A stretch of 64,000 bases of DNA from UBA7703 sp034926785 (GCA_034926785.1 JAYFQU010000010.1:1-64000); one strand, 5' to 3'. Shown: positions 24,237 through 32,926, numbered from the stretch's first letter. Translations and numbers: made by a program. Notes: a model not told the origin generated them from the letters alone.

Positions 24237-25907
24237 ATGGAATCTTTCGAAACTTCGTTTAGCAATTCAAAGCAAAAAAAGAAGAAGCAGAAACGCGTCC
24301 GTACGCTGATCATGATCGGCGCTGCAGCGGTTGTCCTTGCCGTCGGCACGGTTCTTGTCATCAACGCGATGAACAAGGGCGGCGACTCAACCAGCAGAAA
24401 AAACTATACCGTCAACGCCATCTCCAGCGGCGAGATCAGCACGACCATCAGCGGCAGCGGTACGCTGTCCGCACTGGAGAACCAGAGCGTCACCACCACG
24501 GCGGCGTCCACCGTAACCGCTGTCAACTTTGCTCCGGGCGATAAGATCCAGGCGGGAGAGGTCGTGCTGACAATGACCTCGCCGGAGGTGGAGAGCGACC
24601 TGAGCGACTTAAAGGATGAGCTCGGCGACACGCGCGCATCCCTCGCGACCACCAAACAGCTGCTCACCAACCTGAAGATAACCGCGAGCAAGGGCGGCGT
24701 TATCAAGGACATCAAGGCGGTTGCGGGTTCGATTGTGGATGATATGGACTATCTTTGCCTGATCTCGACGGATGGCAAGATGCAGGTTGGCATTGCCGCG
24801 ACCGACGCGATGGAACCGTATGACCCGGTCGTCGTTCGCGTTGGCGAAGACGAACAGGAAGGATATATCACCAAGATCGAAAGCGGCGTTGCGACAGCTG
24901 TGTTTGAGGACAACGATTATCCCGTTGGCACAAGCGCAACGGTCAAGAGCGAAGACGGCGCAACGCTTGGAACGGGCAACATCACCGTAAACGAATCGGT
25001 TGAGGTGACTGCCTCATCCGGCAAGATCGCAACGGTTGTCGTAACGGACAATCAAACCGTCAGCAAGGGCGCGACAATATTCAAGCTCGCGGAGGGCGCG
25101 CCAACCGCCGCCTATACCGCGCTGAAAAAAACGGAGGCCGAACTGATGGACGAGATTGCCGACCTCGAGGGACTCCTGACCGTCAAGGCGGAGTATGATT
25201 GCACGCTGACCACGCTCGCAGTGAAGGAAGGCGATAAGGTAGCCTCCGGTACAACGGTTTGCGCGCTCACCGGAACGGGCGGCTATACACTGGCGCTCTC
25301 GATCGACGAGCTCGATATCGCCACGGTTGCCCTCGGGCAGAGCGCGAAGATCACGCTCGATGCGCTGGACGGTGAATACACCGGCAAGGTGACCAATATC
25401 TCCTATTCCGGCAGCGGAACATATGTTACCAGCTATACGGCGACCATCACGACCGATCCGATCGAAGGCGCGTATCCCGGTATGAGCGCGACGGTTGCCG
25501 TCACCACGGACACCAGCGGAGAAACCCTGATCGTCCCTGTTTCGGCTGTCCAATACGATGGTGACACGGCATATATCTATCTCGCCGGAGATGCCGCAAC
25601 GCTGGGTACTGTTGTTGACGAAAGCGAGCTCAACCTTGACAGCCTGACCAGGGTTACCGTGACGACGGGCATGTCCGACGGTTCCTACATCGCTCTCACC
25701 GGCGATGGAATCACCGCGGGGGACCTGATTTGGGTTCCGCAGGTGACGACCACCGCGACTTACAGTCAGGACGACCAGACCACCACAGCCTTTAGCATGG
25801 GCGGTCAGAACGGTATGATGATGGGCGGAGACTCCGGCAGCTTTAGCCCGCCGAGCGGCATGGGTGGCGGCCAGATGCCCAGCGGCGGTATGCCGGGCGG
25901 CAATTAA
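24237..25907 (+). CDS. MacA/HlyD-type membrane fusion protein of an ABC efflux system
   Basis: A 556-residue adaptor. It has a cytoplasmic Lys/Arg-rich start, a membrane helix at about 24-44, lipoyl-like halves (FAPGDKIQAGEVVLTM; AVKEGDKVASGTTVCAL) around a short coiled coil, and a beta-barrel segment (TDPIEGAYPGMSATVAV). The C-terminus is an unusual Gly/Met/Ser/Pro-rich tail of about 45 residues, possibly metal-binding or flexible. GGAGG precedes ATG 24237. The downstream genes encode the ATPase and permease, so the three form a MacAB-like exporter of unknown cargo. Confidence 0.88.
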   Translation: MESFETSFSNSKQKKKKQKRVRTLIMIGAAAVVLAVGTVLVINAMNKGGDSTSRKNYTVNAISSGEISTTISGSGTLSALENQSVTTTAASTVTAVNFAPGDKIQAGEVVLTMTSPEVESDLSDLKDELGDTRASLATTKQLLTNLKITASKGGVIKDIKAVAGSIVDDMDYLCLISTDGKMQVGIAATDAMEPYDPVVVRVGEDEQEGYITKIESGVATAVFEDNDYPVGTSATVKSEDGATLGTGNITVNESVEVTASSGKIATVVVTDNQTVSKGATIFKLAEGAPTAAYTALKKTEAELMDEIADLEGLLTVKAEYDCTLTTLAVKEGDKVASGTTVCALTGTGGYTLALSIDELDIATVALGQSAKITLDALDGEYTGKVTNISYSGSGTYVTSYTATITTDPIEGAYPGMSATVAVTTDTSGETLIVPVSAVQYDGDTAYIYLAGDAATLGTVVDESELNLDSLTRVTVTTGMSDGSYIALTGDGITAGDLIWVPQVTTTATYSQDDQTTTAFSMGGQNGMMMGGDSGSFSPPSGMGGGQMPSGGMPGGN

Positions 25908-25969
25908 GGAGCGCACGATGCGGCAACAGAAGAAAAGGGAACCACTCGAATGTGGGAAAGGAGCGCGAC

Positions 25970-26656
25970 ATGCTGCGACTGGAACACATCTGTAAGACCT
26001 ATTATGTGGGGGACGAGGTTGTGCACGCGCTGGACGATGCCTCCCTGCATGTGAAACCGAAGGAATTTGTCGCGATCTGCGGCCCTTCCGGCTCGGGCAA
26101 AACGACGCTGATGAATGTGATGGGCTGTCTGGATATGCCGGACGCGGGCCGTTATATTCTGGACGGTGTGAACATAGCCGAATGTACCGACAAAGAGCTT
26201 TCGCTCATTCGCAGTGAAAAGATCGGCTTTGTATTCCAGCAGTTCAATCTGCTCACGGGGATGAGTTCACTGGAAAATGTGGAACTGCCGTTGATCTATC
26301 AAAAGTGTTCGCAAAAGGAACGCCTGGAGCGTGCCAAAGCCGCGCTGGAACGCGTGGGCTTAGGCAACCGCATGCAGCATAAACCCTCTCAGCTCTCCGG
26401 CGGCCAGCAGCAGCGCGTGGCGATCGCCCGCGCTCTGGCGAGCAACTCCCGTGTGATTCTTGCGGACGAACCCACGGGAAATCTGGACAGCAAGAGCGGG
26501 AACGATATCATGCGGCTGCTCCATTCGCTTTCCGAACAGGAGTATACCATCGTGCTGATTACGCACAACGACGAGGTGGCCCGGCAGGCGCAGCGCACGG
26601 TCTATGTGCGCGACGGGCGGTTATATCACTCGATGCAGGAGGCGGATATCGTATGA
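25970..26656 (+). CDS. ABC exporter ATP-binding protein (MacB/LolD type)
   Basis: A 228-residue ATPase that powers the exporter. Walker A is GPSGSGKTT, the Q-loop VFQQFNLL, the signature LSGGQQQRVAIARAL, Walker B VILADEPTGNLDS and the H-loop LITHND. AAAGGAGC lies just before ATG 25970, so the GTG at 25952 is not used. Its last codons overlap the permease start by 4 nt, indicating coupled translation. Confidence 0.93.
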   Translation: MLRLEHICKTYYVGDEVVHALDDASLHVKPKEFVAICGPSGSGKTTLMNVMGCLDMPDAGRYILDGVNIAECTDKELSLIRSEKIGFVFQQFNLLTGMSSLENVELPLIYQKCSQKERLERAKAALERVGLGNRMQHKPSQLSGGQQQRVAIARALASNSRVILADEPTGNLDSKSGNDIMRLLHSLSEQEYTIVLITHNDEVARQAQRTVYVRDGRLYHSMQEADIV

Positions 26657-27807
26657 CGATGTTTTTTAATTCGCTCCGCCTTGCGATGCGCTCCACGCTC
26701 GCCAATAAGATGCGTTCGTTTTTGACGATGCTCGGTATCATCATCGGCGTGATGAGCGTGATTGTGCTCGTCTCCATTGCGCAGAGCACGACGAGTTCGA
26801 TTTCGTCCGCGATTGCGTCGATGGGATCGGATCTATTGACCATCACCGTGACGGACGAGGACGCCGTGCTCAATGCGGAAGACTATCTCGCGCTGGAGGA
26901 CTATGACGCGATCGGCGGTGTTGCGCCCTATCTGACCGTCAGCACAACCGCGCGCAGCGGATCCACCTATACGAGCGTGTCCGCCATCGGCGTGACGGAA
27001 AAATACATGGACATTGCGGGAAGCGAGCTGGAATCCGGCCGCGCAATCGTGGCGTCCGATCTGGACTGGCGCACCTATACCGCTGTTATTGGCGCCGGTG
27101 TTGCGGGCGATTTGTTTGAGAGCTATGATGTCATTGGAAAGACGTTTACAATGAGCGGCCATACGTTCACGATTGTTGGATTGCTTTCCGAGAGCGGTTC
27201 CAACTCGGATTCGCAGATTCTGGTTCCACTCACCACGGCGCAGAGAATTTCGGACAGCACCTCAATATCCACTTGCTATGTCAAGGCCGCATCCACCAAC
27301 GATGTGGACATGGCGCAGGCGCTGGCGGAATATCAGATGCTCAAACTCACGGGGGACGAGGATTCCTATACCGTCTACAACATGAGCGAGCTATTGGAAA
27401 CCATGGACGACGTTATGAGTACGCTTTCGCTCATGCTTGGCGGCATCGCCGCAATCTCGCTGCTCGTTGGCGGCATCGGCATTATGAATATCATGCTCGT
27501 CTCCGTTGCGGAGCGTACGCGCGAAATCGGCATCCGCAAGGCCATCGGCGCGCGCAGAAGCCATATCATGATGCAGTTTCTGATCGAAGCCTGCGTGCTC
27601 TCCATACTCGGCGGGCTGATCGGCCTCGGCCTCTCGGCGCTTGGCCTTCGGATCTTCGCGATGGTAGCGGATATGACGATCCATATGGAATGGCGTGCCG
27701 CCGTCGGCGCGCTGCTCTTCTGCATGGTCATCGGCGTTGCCTTTGGCAGCTATCCCGCTGCAAAGGCAAGCAAGATGACCCCGATCGAAGCGCTGCAGAG
27801 AAACTGA
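26653..27807 (+). CDS. ABC exporter permease (MacB/FtsX type)
   Basis: A 384-residue permease with the MacB layout. An N-terminal membrane helix with NKMRSFLTMLGIIIGVMSVIVLVSIA is followed by a large extracellular MacB_PCD domain (about 45-245). Three C-terminal helices carry GGIGIMNIMLVSVAERTREIGIRKAIGA, the FtsX family hallmark. It should use mechanotransmission to export peptides, antibiotics or lipoproteins; the cargo is unknown. A strong terminator follows. Confidence 0.92.
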   Translation: MTMFFNSLRLAMRSTLANKMRSFLTMLGIIIGVMSVIVLVSIAQSTTSSISSAIASMGSDLLTITVTDEDAVLNAEDYLALEDYDAIGGVAPYLTVSTTARSGSTYTSVSAIGVTEKYMDIAGSELESGRAIVASDLDWRTYTAVIGAGVAGDLFESYDVIGKTFTMSGHTFTIVGLLSESGSNSDSQILVPLTTAQRISDSTSISTCYVKAASTNDVDMAQALAEYQMLKLTGDEDSYTVYNMSELLETMDDVMSTLSLMLGGIAAISLLVGGIGIMNIMLVSVAERTREIGIRKAIGARRSHIMMQFLIEACVLSILGGLIGLGLSALGLRIFAMVADMTIHMEWRAAVGALLFCMVIGVAFGSYPAAKASKMTPIEALQRN

Positions 27808-27851
27808 CTCTAGTTCGCCTGTCGTATTCACAGAGCGGAAGGCCTCCGCAG

Positions 27852-27886
27852 CTCCCCCTGAGCCTGTATTCAGGGGGAGTTTTTTC
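27852..27886 (+). terminator. Terminator of the MacAB-like operon
   Basis: CTCCCCCTGA pairs with TCAGGGGGAG, followed by six T. Confidence 0.95.
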
Positions 27887-27897
27887 TGCGCCGGTTT

Positions 27898-27926
27898 TTG
27901 ACAGCGGAGAGAGCGCATTGTATAAT
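27898..27926 (+). promoter_or_regulatory. Strong vegetative promoter
   Basis: TTGACA (27898-27903), a 17-nt spacer and TATAAT (27921-27926): full consensus, serving the YcxB-like gene. Confidence 0.9.
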
Positions 27927-27957
27927 GGGTGCATCCGATCAAAGGAGCAATCGAATC

Positions 27958-28476
27958 ATGTCGTTTTCCGGCAAATTTACCATAACCAAACAGGATAACA
28001 TTCAATACAATTTCTTCCGCATGAAGCGAAAGCTTGCGGGAATTGCGATTATGACATTCGTCATTCTTGCCGTTATGCTTGCGCTGATTCGCTACGCGCA
28101 GGGAATCTCCATCACGAGTTCACTGCTCAGCGCGCTCGTTGTCGCCATTGTCGGCGTAATCCTCATGGTCGGATTCAATCTTTTATCCGTCGTATCCCGC
28201 GTTAACAGCCTCTATAAAAAAGGCAAGATGTCCGATTTTACCGTGCATTACATCATCGATAAAACCGGAGTTCATGCCAAGAGCGAGCGCGGGGACACGG
28301 ACTTTGCCTGGAAGCAGATTCTCGTTGCGCGGGAGACTGGGAACGCGTTTTACCTCATCGCGGGGGAAAACCGCGCGGTGGTCATCCCCAAGGCCCAGAT
28401 TGCAAACGACGGGGAACTCAGCATGCTCCGCTCGCTGTTTCAAAAATATGTTGTGAATCGAAGGGCGAAGAGCTGA
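27958..28476 (+). CDS. YcxB-like membrane protein
   Basis: A 172-residue protein. Two membrane helices at about 25-47 and 55-77 are followed by a soluble C-terminal domain (FTVHYIIDKTGVHAKSERGDTDFAWKQILVARETGNAFYLIAGENRAVVIPK). That domain closely resembles the YcxB-like (PH-like) fold of many Firmicutes membrane proteins of unknown role. AAAGGAG precedes ATG 27958. It is driven by a consensus promoter, so expression should be high. Confidence 0.8.
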   Translation: MSFSGKFTITKQDNIQYNFFRMKRKLAGIAIMTFVILAVMLALIRYAQGISITSSLLSALVVAIVGVILMVGFNLLSVVSRVNSLYKKGKMSDFTVHYIIDKTGVHAKSERGDTDFAWKQILVARETGNAFYLIAGENRAVVIPKAQIANDGELSMLRSLFQKYVVNRRAKS

Positions 28477-28504
28477 CGCCCGGCTTGAATATGGTATAAA
28501 GTAA

Positions 28505-28532
28505 AAATCCTGACATTTATTTGTCAGGATTT
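28505..28532. promoter_or_regulatory. Palindrome copy 1 (TGACA-N6-TGTCA core)
   Basis: AAATCCTGACA and TGTCAGGATTT arms around a 6-nt centre. The left flank TATAAAG could pair with CTTTATA found to the right of copy 2. Confidence 0.85.
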
Positions 28533-28726
28533 AAGGCCGTCAAAAAACGAGTTTTTTGACGGGACAACCGCTCTTTGCCTCTCGTCCTCCGGACTCCGAA
28601 CGGCAAAGAGCTGCGAAGAAACCGCCCGATTCCGGGCGATCCGTCGCGGCGGCAAAGCCGCCGTGGCCGGAACCGACGGGTTAAGGGCGCGGCCCTTAAC
28701 AATCCCAGGGCTTTTTTGACAGGCTG
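28533..28726 (-). repeat. Repeat A, copy 4 (cleanest example)
   Basis: 194 bp bounded on both sides by the same 28-nt palindrome. Ends are AAGGCCGTCAAAAAA and, on the other strand, CAGCCTGTCAAAAAA, matching at 12 of 15 positions. Confidence 0.93.
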
Positions 28727-28754
28727 AAATCCTGACATTTATTTGTCAGGATTT
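28727..28754. promoter_or_regulatory. Palindrome copy 2, overlapping the WYL-regulator promoter
   Basis: Exact 28-nt copy of 28505-28532. Its right arm contains the -35 TTGTCA (28743-28748) of the following gene, so it can act as an operator. Confidence 0.85.
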
Positions 28755-28771
28755 CTGCTTTATACTAAAAT
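28743..28771 (+). promoter_or_regulatory. Promoter of the WYL regulator
   Basis: TTGTCA (28743-28748), a 17-nt spacer and TAAAAT (28766-28771). Confidence 0.7.
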
Positions 28772-28803
28772 GATCTTGGAGGCGGCGCTTTCCTGACTTG
28801 CCG

Positions 28804-29721
28804 ATGGGTATCCTCGTGAAAAATGACCGACTGTTTCAATTACTCTATCTGTTGCTTGAAAAAGGCACGATGACCGCGCCGAAGCTGGCGCGCGCGCTGG
28901 AGGTCTCCACACGCACGATCTATCGGGATATTGAGGCGCTCTCGATGGCAGGCATTCCCGTCTATGCTACGCAGGGGAAAAACGGCGGCGTGTCGCTGAT
29001 GGCCAATTACGCCTTTGACAAAGTTCTGCTCTCCGACGAGGAGCAGAACCAAATTCTCTATGCCATCCAGAGTCTCAAAGCGACCAACCAGTCGGTCGAC
29101 GCGCTCTTAAGCAAGCTCGGCGGCCTTTTTAAAAAGCAAAACACAAATTGGATCGAGGTTGATTTCTCCCGATGGGGATTGAGCAATACCGACTCCGTGA
29201 AGTTCGAGCGCCTGAAAGCCGCGCTGATTGGCCGCCATGCGCTGGAGATTGTCTACTGCTCCAGCAGCGGGGAGACGAACCGCCGCATAATCCTGCCGGT
29301 GAAGCTGATCTTTAAGGACAAAAGCTGGTACCTGCACGCCTACTGTAAAAAGGCGGAGGATTACCGCCTCTTCAAGGTAAACCGTATTGTGGAACTGACA
29401 TTGCTGGAGGAGCGATTTTCCAGCCTGCCGGACGAGATTCCGCCGCTGGAGCAGGACTCGCCTGCCGATATGCCGCTGATGGAGCTCAGGCTGCGGTTTT
29501 CACCGGCCGTCGCTTTTCGCGTTTACGATGAGTTTGACTGCGCCATGATTGAACAACAGCCGGATGGGAGTATGATCGTCTCCGCGAGGTTCCCAAACGA
29601 TGGTTGGGTGATGAGTTATCTGCACTCGTTTGGCTTGGAGGCAGATATTCTGGAGCCTGCTGAACTGCGCGCAGAAGCCGCCGCCTATGCGAAAGCCATC
29701 TGGCTCCATCACGCAAAATAA
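28804..29721 (+). CDS. YafY-type transcriptional regulator (HTH-11 plus WYL domain)
   Basis: A ~305-residue ligand-sensing regulator. The N-terminal winged HTH is RLFQLLYLLLEKGTMTAPKLARALEVSTRTIYRDIEALSMAGIPVYA. The middle WYL domain has ALEIVYCSSSGETNRRIILPVKLIFKDKSWYLHAYCKKAEDYRLFKVNRI, and a WCX-like C-terminus follows. Start is uncertain: ATG 28804 is chosen, but TTG 28798 (closer to GGAGG 28778) or GTG 28816 are possible. The promoter overlaps TGACA-N6-TGTCA, and the same motif occurs before the next gene, pointing to autoregulation and control of the zinc-ribbon genes. Confidence 0.85.
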   Translation: MGILVKNDRLFQLLYLLLEKGTMTAPKLARALEVSTRTIYRDIEALSMAGIPVYATQGKNGGVSLMANYAFDKVLLSDEEQNQILYAIQSLKATNQSVDALLSKLGGLFKKQNTNWIEVDFSRWGLSNTDSVKFERLKAALIGRHALEIVYCSSSGETNRRIILPVKLIFKDKSWYLHAYCKKAEDYRLFKVNRIVELTLLEERFSSLPDEIPPLEQDSPADMPLMELRLRFSPAVAFRVYDEFDCAMIEQQPDGSMIVSARFPNDGWVMSYLHSFGLEADILEPAELRAEAAAYAKAIWLHHAK

Positions 29722-29733
29722 GTATTACAAACA

Positions 29734-29749
29734 TGACAGCTTTCTGTCA
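29734..29749. promoter_or_regulatory. Third TGACA-N6-TGTCA operator-like site
   Basis: TGACA-GCTTTC-TGTCA lies between the WYL regulator and the zinc-ribbon gene, with half-sites identical to those at 28511 and 28733. Confidence 0.6.
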
Positions 29750-29800
29750 GGTTCCTTTCGATAGGATGATCCTATCAAATCAATCGGGAGGAACAGGGCG

Positions 29801-30064
29801 ATGGAAGAGCGTTACTGCCAGAGTTGCGGGATGCCGATGGGACAAACGGACGAGTGTTACGGAACCGAGACAGACGGAACAAAGAGCCGGGATTATTGCA
29901 GCTATTGTTATGAGAACGGTGCGTTTACCGCAACCTGCACCATGCAGGAGATGATCGACTTTTGCGTACAGCCGGTGCTGGACAACGTTCCCGGCATGAC
30001 CGAGGAGGGCGCGCGCGCTATGATGAATGAGCATTTTCCGCAGCTCAAGCGCTGGCGGGCATAG
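29801..30064 (+). CDS. Small zinc-ribbon protein
   Basis: An 87-residue protein with CQSCGMPMG and DYCSYCYENGAF, two Cys pairs that should bind one zinc. The second half has TMQEMIDFCVQPVL and a short helical tail. This family commonly travels with YafY/WYL regulators in Clostridia; function unknown. GGGAGG precedes ATG 29801. It lies 80 nt after the regulator and below an operator-like palindrome, so it is probably the regulator's main target. Confidence 0.82.
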   Translation: MEERYCQSCGMPMGQTDECYGTETDGTKSRDYCSYCYENGAFTATCTMQEMIDFCVQPVLDNVPGMTEEGARAMMNEHFPQLKRWRA

Positions 30065-30117
30065 ACGCATAGACCCCGCGGGTCGCTTTTCATTCTCCAA
30101 CCGAAAGGCGGTATTCG

Positions 30118-30549
30118 ATGAAACCACCGGAAACCATCGACGTGGATATGTTCGCGCCATGCGGGCTTAATTGCCTGCTCTGTTATCGTCATCTGGGTAA
30201 AAATCCCTGCCTCGGCTGCCGCGCGAAACCGGACGAGCCGGATCGCTACCAGTCTCAGTGCGTCATGCGCGCCTGCGTGTTGGAGCGCGGCTATCAGACC
30301 TGCGCAGACTGCGCGGAGCGCCCCTGCAAACGGGTGAAAACGTTTGACAAACGGTATAAGGATGGTTATGGCGTCGACCTGGCCGCCGATGCGGCGGAAA
30401 TGCGCCGTGCGGGCGCAGAGGAACTGCTGCGCAAGCAGATTCAATCGCATACCTGCGAAGGCTGCGGGCACCTGATCAACCTGCATGACGGCATTTGCAG
30501 CGGCTGCGGCAAACGGTATCCGATTGGCAAGGGGAGGATTACACCATGA
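30118..30549 (+). CDS. DUF3795-domain cysteine-rich protein
   Basis: A 143-residue protein with the DUF3795 pattern FAPCGLNCLLCYRHLGKNPCLGCR, CVMRACVLERGYQTCADCAERPCKR, and a C-terminal zinc-ribbon-like CEGCGHLINLHDGICSGCGKRYP. It has fourteen or more Cys, so metal or Fe-S binding is likely, but the role is unknown. It shares the cluster with the zinc-ribbon gene and overlaps the next gene by 4 nt. Confidence 0.85.
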   Translation: MKPPETIDVDMFAPCGLNCLLCYRHLGKNPCLGCRAKPDEPDRYQSQCVMRACVLERGYQTCADCAERPCKRVKTFDKRYKDGYGVDLAADAAEMRRAGAEELLRKQIQSHTCEGCGHLINLHDGICSGCGKRYPIGKGRITP

Positions 30550-30989
30550 ACTGGTTGGAGCGCTACCCAAAATCCCAACAACCAACGATTGCCGATATTG
30601 CGTGTTTTATCGGCAGCCCGCTCTGGAACGGTCTCTGCCACTGGGCGGAGGAGCGATATGCTGTTGAACCGCGCGTGGAATACAGCACGTGCAGCGGCGC
30701 GCCGGGCTGGAACGTCAAGTATAAGAAGGGCGGCAGAGCGCTTTGTACGCTTTATCCGGATGAGGGATCGTTTACCGCGCTCGTCACCATCGGCGGAAAA
30801 GAGGCGCCGGAGGCGGAGATGCTTTTGCCGACGTGTTCGGATTATCTGCGCGAGCTCTATGCGCGTACGAGGGAGTTCAACGGCGCGCGCTGGCTCATGA
30901 TTCGCGTAAGCGATCCCGCTGTGCTGGCGGATGTAAAAACGTTAATCTCTCTGCGCGTTGCGCAGAAGGGAACGTCCGGCAAACAATAA
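30546..30989 (+). CDS. DUF3788-domain protein
   Basis: A 147-residue protein with the DUF3788 hallmarks: GSPLWNGLCHWAEERYAVEPRVEYSTCSGAPGWNVKYKKGGRALCTLYPDEGSFTALVTIG at about residues 23-84, and REFNGARWLMIRV near the end. It is a YdeI/DhnA-like small domain of unknown function. ATG 30546 overlaps the DUF3795 stop, so the two are coupled; DUF3795 and DUF3788 genes are often neighbours. Confidence 0.82.
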   Translation: MNWLERYPKSQQPTIADIACFIGSPLWNGLCHWAEERYAVEPRVEYSTCSGAPGWNVKYKKGGRALCTLYPDEGSFTALVTIGGKEAPEAEMLLPTCSDYLRELYARTREFNGARWLMIRVSDPAVLADVKTLISLRVAQKGTSGKQ

Positions 30990-30994
30990 AACAC

Positions 30995-31024
30995 TTGTTC
31001 GCTTTTTGCTTTTTCTGTTATACT
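30995..31024 (+). promoter_or_regulatory. Promoter upstream of the 31053 gene
   Basis: TTGTTC (30995-31000), an 18-nt spacer and TATACT (31019-31024). Confidence 0.6.
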
Positions 31025-31052
31025 GGTGAAAAACGGGAACGGTGCAGGGGAT

Positions 31053-31754
31053 ATGCGGCAGATTGTGGACTATGAGAGGTTTGTCAACGCCTTGCTGGAG
31101 GCTGGTTTTTCGATGGGCGGGGGAAACAGCGAGGGAATCTTTGCGCTGATTCCCTGGAGTTGGGACGAACAGCCGCCCTACCAAACCCCTGTTCGCTGGC
31201 ACACGGGCAGCCCTGAAACCGACCCGTGGGAATGGCGCATGCGTGTGCTGGATGAGCGGCGCGACATCTCCTACGGCAAGGTGTTTTTCAAAAAGAGCGG
31301 ATATATCACGCGGGACTGGGCGCCGCAGTTCCTCGCCGTGCGGCGGGGTAAGGTTGATTTTGAGGAGGCATATGCCGCCGGAGCCATCAGCCATGCGGCG
31401 AAGCGCATCTATGGCGCGGTGCAGGAATACGGTACGCTGCCGCTGCACGCCATCAAGCAGATTGCGGGTTTTGGCGCGGAGGAGAAGAGCCGGTTTGACG
31501 GCGCGCTGACCGAACTGCAGATGAAAATGTATTTGAGCATGTGCGGCAGGCAGCAGAAGCTCTCGCAAAAGGGCGAGGAGTACGGCTGGTATTCCACCGT
31601 GTTTTGCACCACGGAGCAGTTCTGGGGAGAGGATTTGTTTTGTCAAGCGGCGCTGCTTTCAAAAGAGAGCGCAACCGAAGCGATTACAAAACAAGTGCTG
31701 CGACTAAACCCCGGAGCCGATCCCAAGAAGATCAGCAAGTTTATTACGGGATGA
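31053..31754 (+). CDS. Uncharacterised protein resembling 'AlkZ-related' proteins
   Basis: A 233-residue soluble protein. Visible features are VRWHTGSPETDPWEWRMRVLDE, ISYGKVFFKKSGYITRDWAPQFLAVRRG, and a helical C-terminal part with TLPLHAIKQIAGFG and RFDGALTELQMKMYLSM that looks like a winged helix. This layout resembles proteins catalogued as AlkZ-related, but the catalytic motif of AlkZ-type DNA glycosylases is not evident to me. ATG 31053 is chosen because the promoter would start the transcript near 31031, after the in-frame upstream codons. It is followed by a good terminator. Confidence 0.6.
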   Translation: MRQIVDYERFVNALLEAGFSMGGGNSEGIFALIPWSWDEQPPYQTPVRWHTGSPETDPWEWRMRVLDERRDISYGKVFFKKSGYITRDWAPQFLAVRRGKVDFEEAYAAGAISHAAKRIYGAVQEYGTLPLHAIKQIAGFGAEEKSRFDGALTELQMKMYLSMCGRQQKLSQKGEEYGWYSTVFCTTEQFWGEDLFCQAALLSKESATEAITKQVLRLNPGADPKKISKFITG

Positions 31755-31774
31755 CAATGTGTTGACGGATAACG

Positions 31775-31806
31775 CAAAAGCGGGCAGGTCGCCCGCTTTT
31801 TGCCTG
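31775..31806 (+). terminator. Terminator after the 31053 gene
   Basis: GCAAAAGCGGGC pairs with GCCCGCTTTTTGC. Confidence 0.9.
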
Positions 31807-31849
31807 TGTGGATGGTGGTACGGATATTATCTATCTGCAGGTTGAACCG

Positions 31850-32926
31850 TCAGTGAAAGATCAAATACCCGACCGCGAAGGAATTGTTGTAGCTAAAGCT
31901 GTCGCTATAGGTTTCGGGCTGCACGCAGATTTCGGAGAATGAAACCGGCTCGTCAAACACGATATCATACACCTCTCCAACCTGATTCTTTACAACGATA
32001 TCCTGCACGCGAATCCAATCGGTTCCGTTTTCTCTGACCCAGACAGACCAGTTATCCGATTTTAAAGAACCCTTTGTGAGCTCATATTCATAGTAGATCG
32101 AGAATCCGTCGCAGTTCAGAATCATCGGCGAAACCAGAATGACGGAGCCGTTGTAGTTTTTCATGTTTCGCCGGCCGCTGGACCATGTAAACGCATAGGT
32201 CTTGCCATCGCCAATGATCACGTTATAGCTCAGTTCCGAGCCGTCCGGCGTGGTTCCGACCACGCGAATCGGGTCGCTAAACTCCTTTTCGACATCGACC
32301 TGTGTGTTTCCGCCTGTGATGAGACCCGACGCGGTGCAATCGGTTCCGGTTTCATTTGCGTCGCAACTCCAGACAATGCTGCTTTCGTCCATTTGATGCG
32401 GCAGTACAAAATCCGCCGTACTGCATTGATAGGTCTCGCCAAAGCCGAGATAGACATCTGCAGCCGCCACCGCGACCACAGGCTCGCTTGCCTCCTCCGG
32501 TACGGCTGTCGCGGTGGGCATCGGCGTACCCTCCGAAACGGGCATGGCGGCGGCGAAAGCGCTTTCCTGCATTGTGGGCGTGGGGGTAACCAGCGCTACG
32601 TCGTCCGCCGAAGCCCTGCGACCGGAACGCTTCTGTATCAGCACGGTGAGCATGAGCAGCACGGAGACGATCGCGGCGCCGATGACGAGATAGGTGATGA
32701 TCGAATCGCGCCTCTTGGCCCGCTGCAACGTATCTGCCGCGCCGGGGACAGCCCGGCCGGCTGGATCCTGCGGCGGCGCATATGGTCCGCTCTGCACCGG
32801 CTGGGTTAGAGTCATCTTCGGATCCACGGACTTCGGGGGTGGCCCTGCCGGGTTGGGCGCATTGCAATATGGACAAATCGTCTGATCGTCAAAATTCATC
32901 TTCTCACAAAACTGGCATTTCCACAT
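31850..32926 (-). CDS. Zinc-ribbon membrane protein with extracellular domain
   Basis: A 358-residue single-pass protein. The N-terminal cytoplasmic zinc ribbon is CQFCEKMNFDDQTICPYCNAPNP, followed by a Pro-rich linker, a membrane helix at about 77-97 (IITYLVIGAAIVSVLLMLTVLI), a Thr/Pro stalk and a beta-rich extracellular domain of about 190 residues. That domain is Trp/Tyr-rich (YAFTWSSGRRNMKNYNGSVILV, FDEPVSFSEICVQPETYSDSFSYNNSF). No catalytic motif is recognised; the domain could bind a ligand or wall polymer. GGAGGG precedes the ATG. Confidence 0.75.
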   Translation of the reverse strand: MWKCQFCEKMNFDDQTICPYCNAPNPAGPPPKSVDPKMTLTQPVQSGPYAPPQDPAGRAVPGAADTLQRAKRRDSIITYLVIGAAIVSVLLMLTVLIQKRSGRRASADDVALVTPTPTMQESAFAAAMPVSEGTPMPTATAVPEEASEPVVAVAAADVYLGFGETYQCSTADFVLPHQMDESSIVWSCDANETGTDCTASGLITGGNTQVDVEKEFSDPIRVVGTTPDGSELSYNVIIGDGKTYAFTWSSGRRNMKNYNGSVILVSPMILNCDGFSIYYEYELTKGSLKSDNWSVWVRENGTDWIRVQDIVVKNQVGEVYDIVFDEPVSFSEICVQPETYSDSFSYNNSFAVGYLIFH

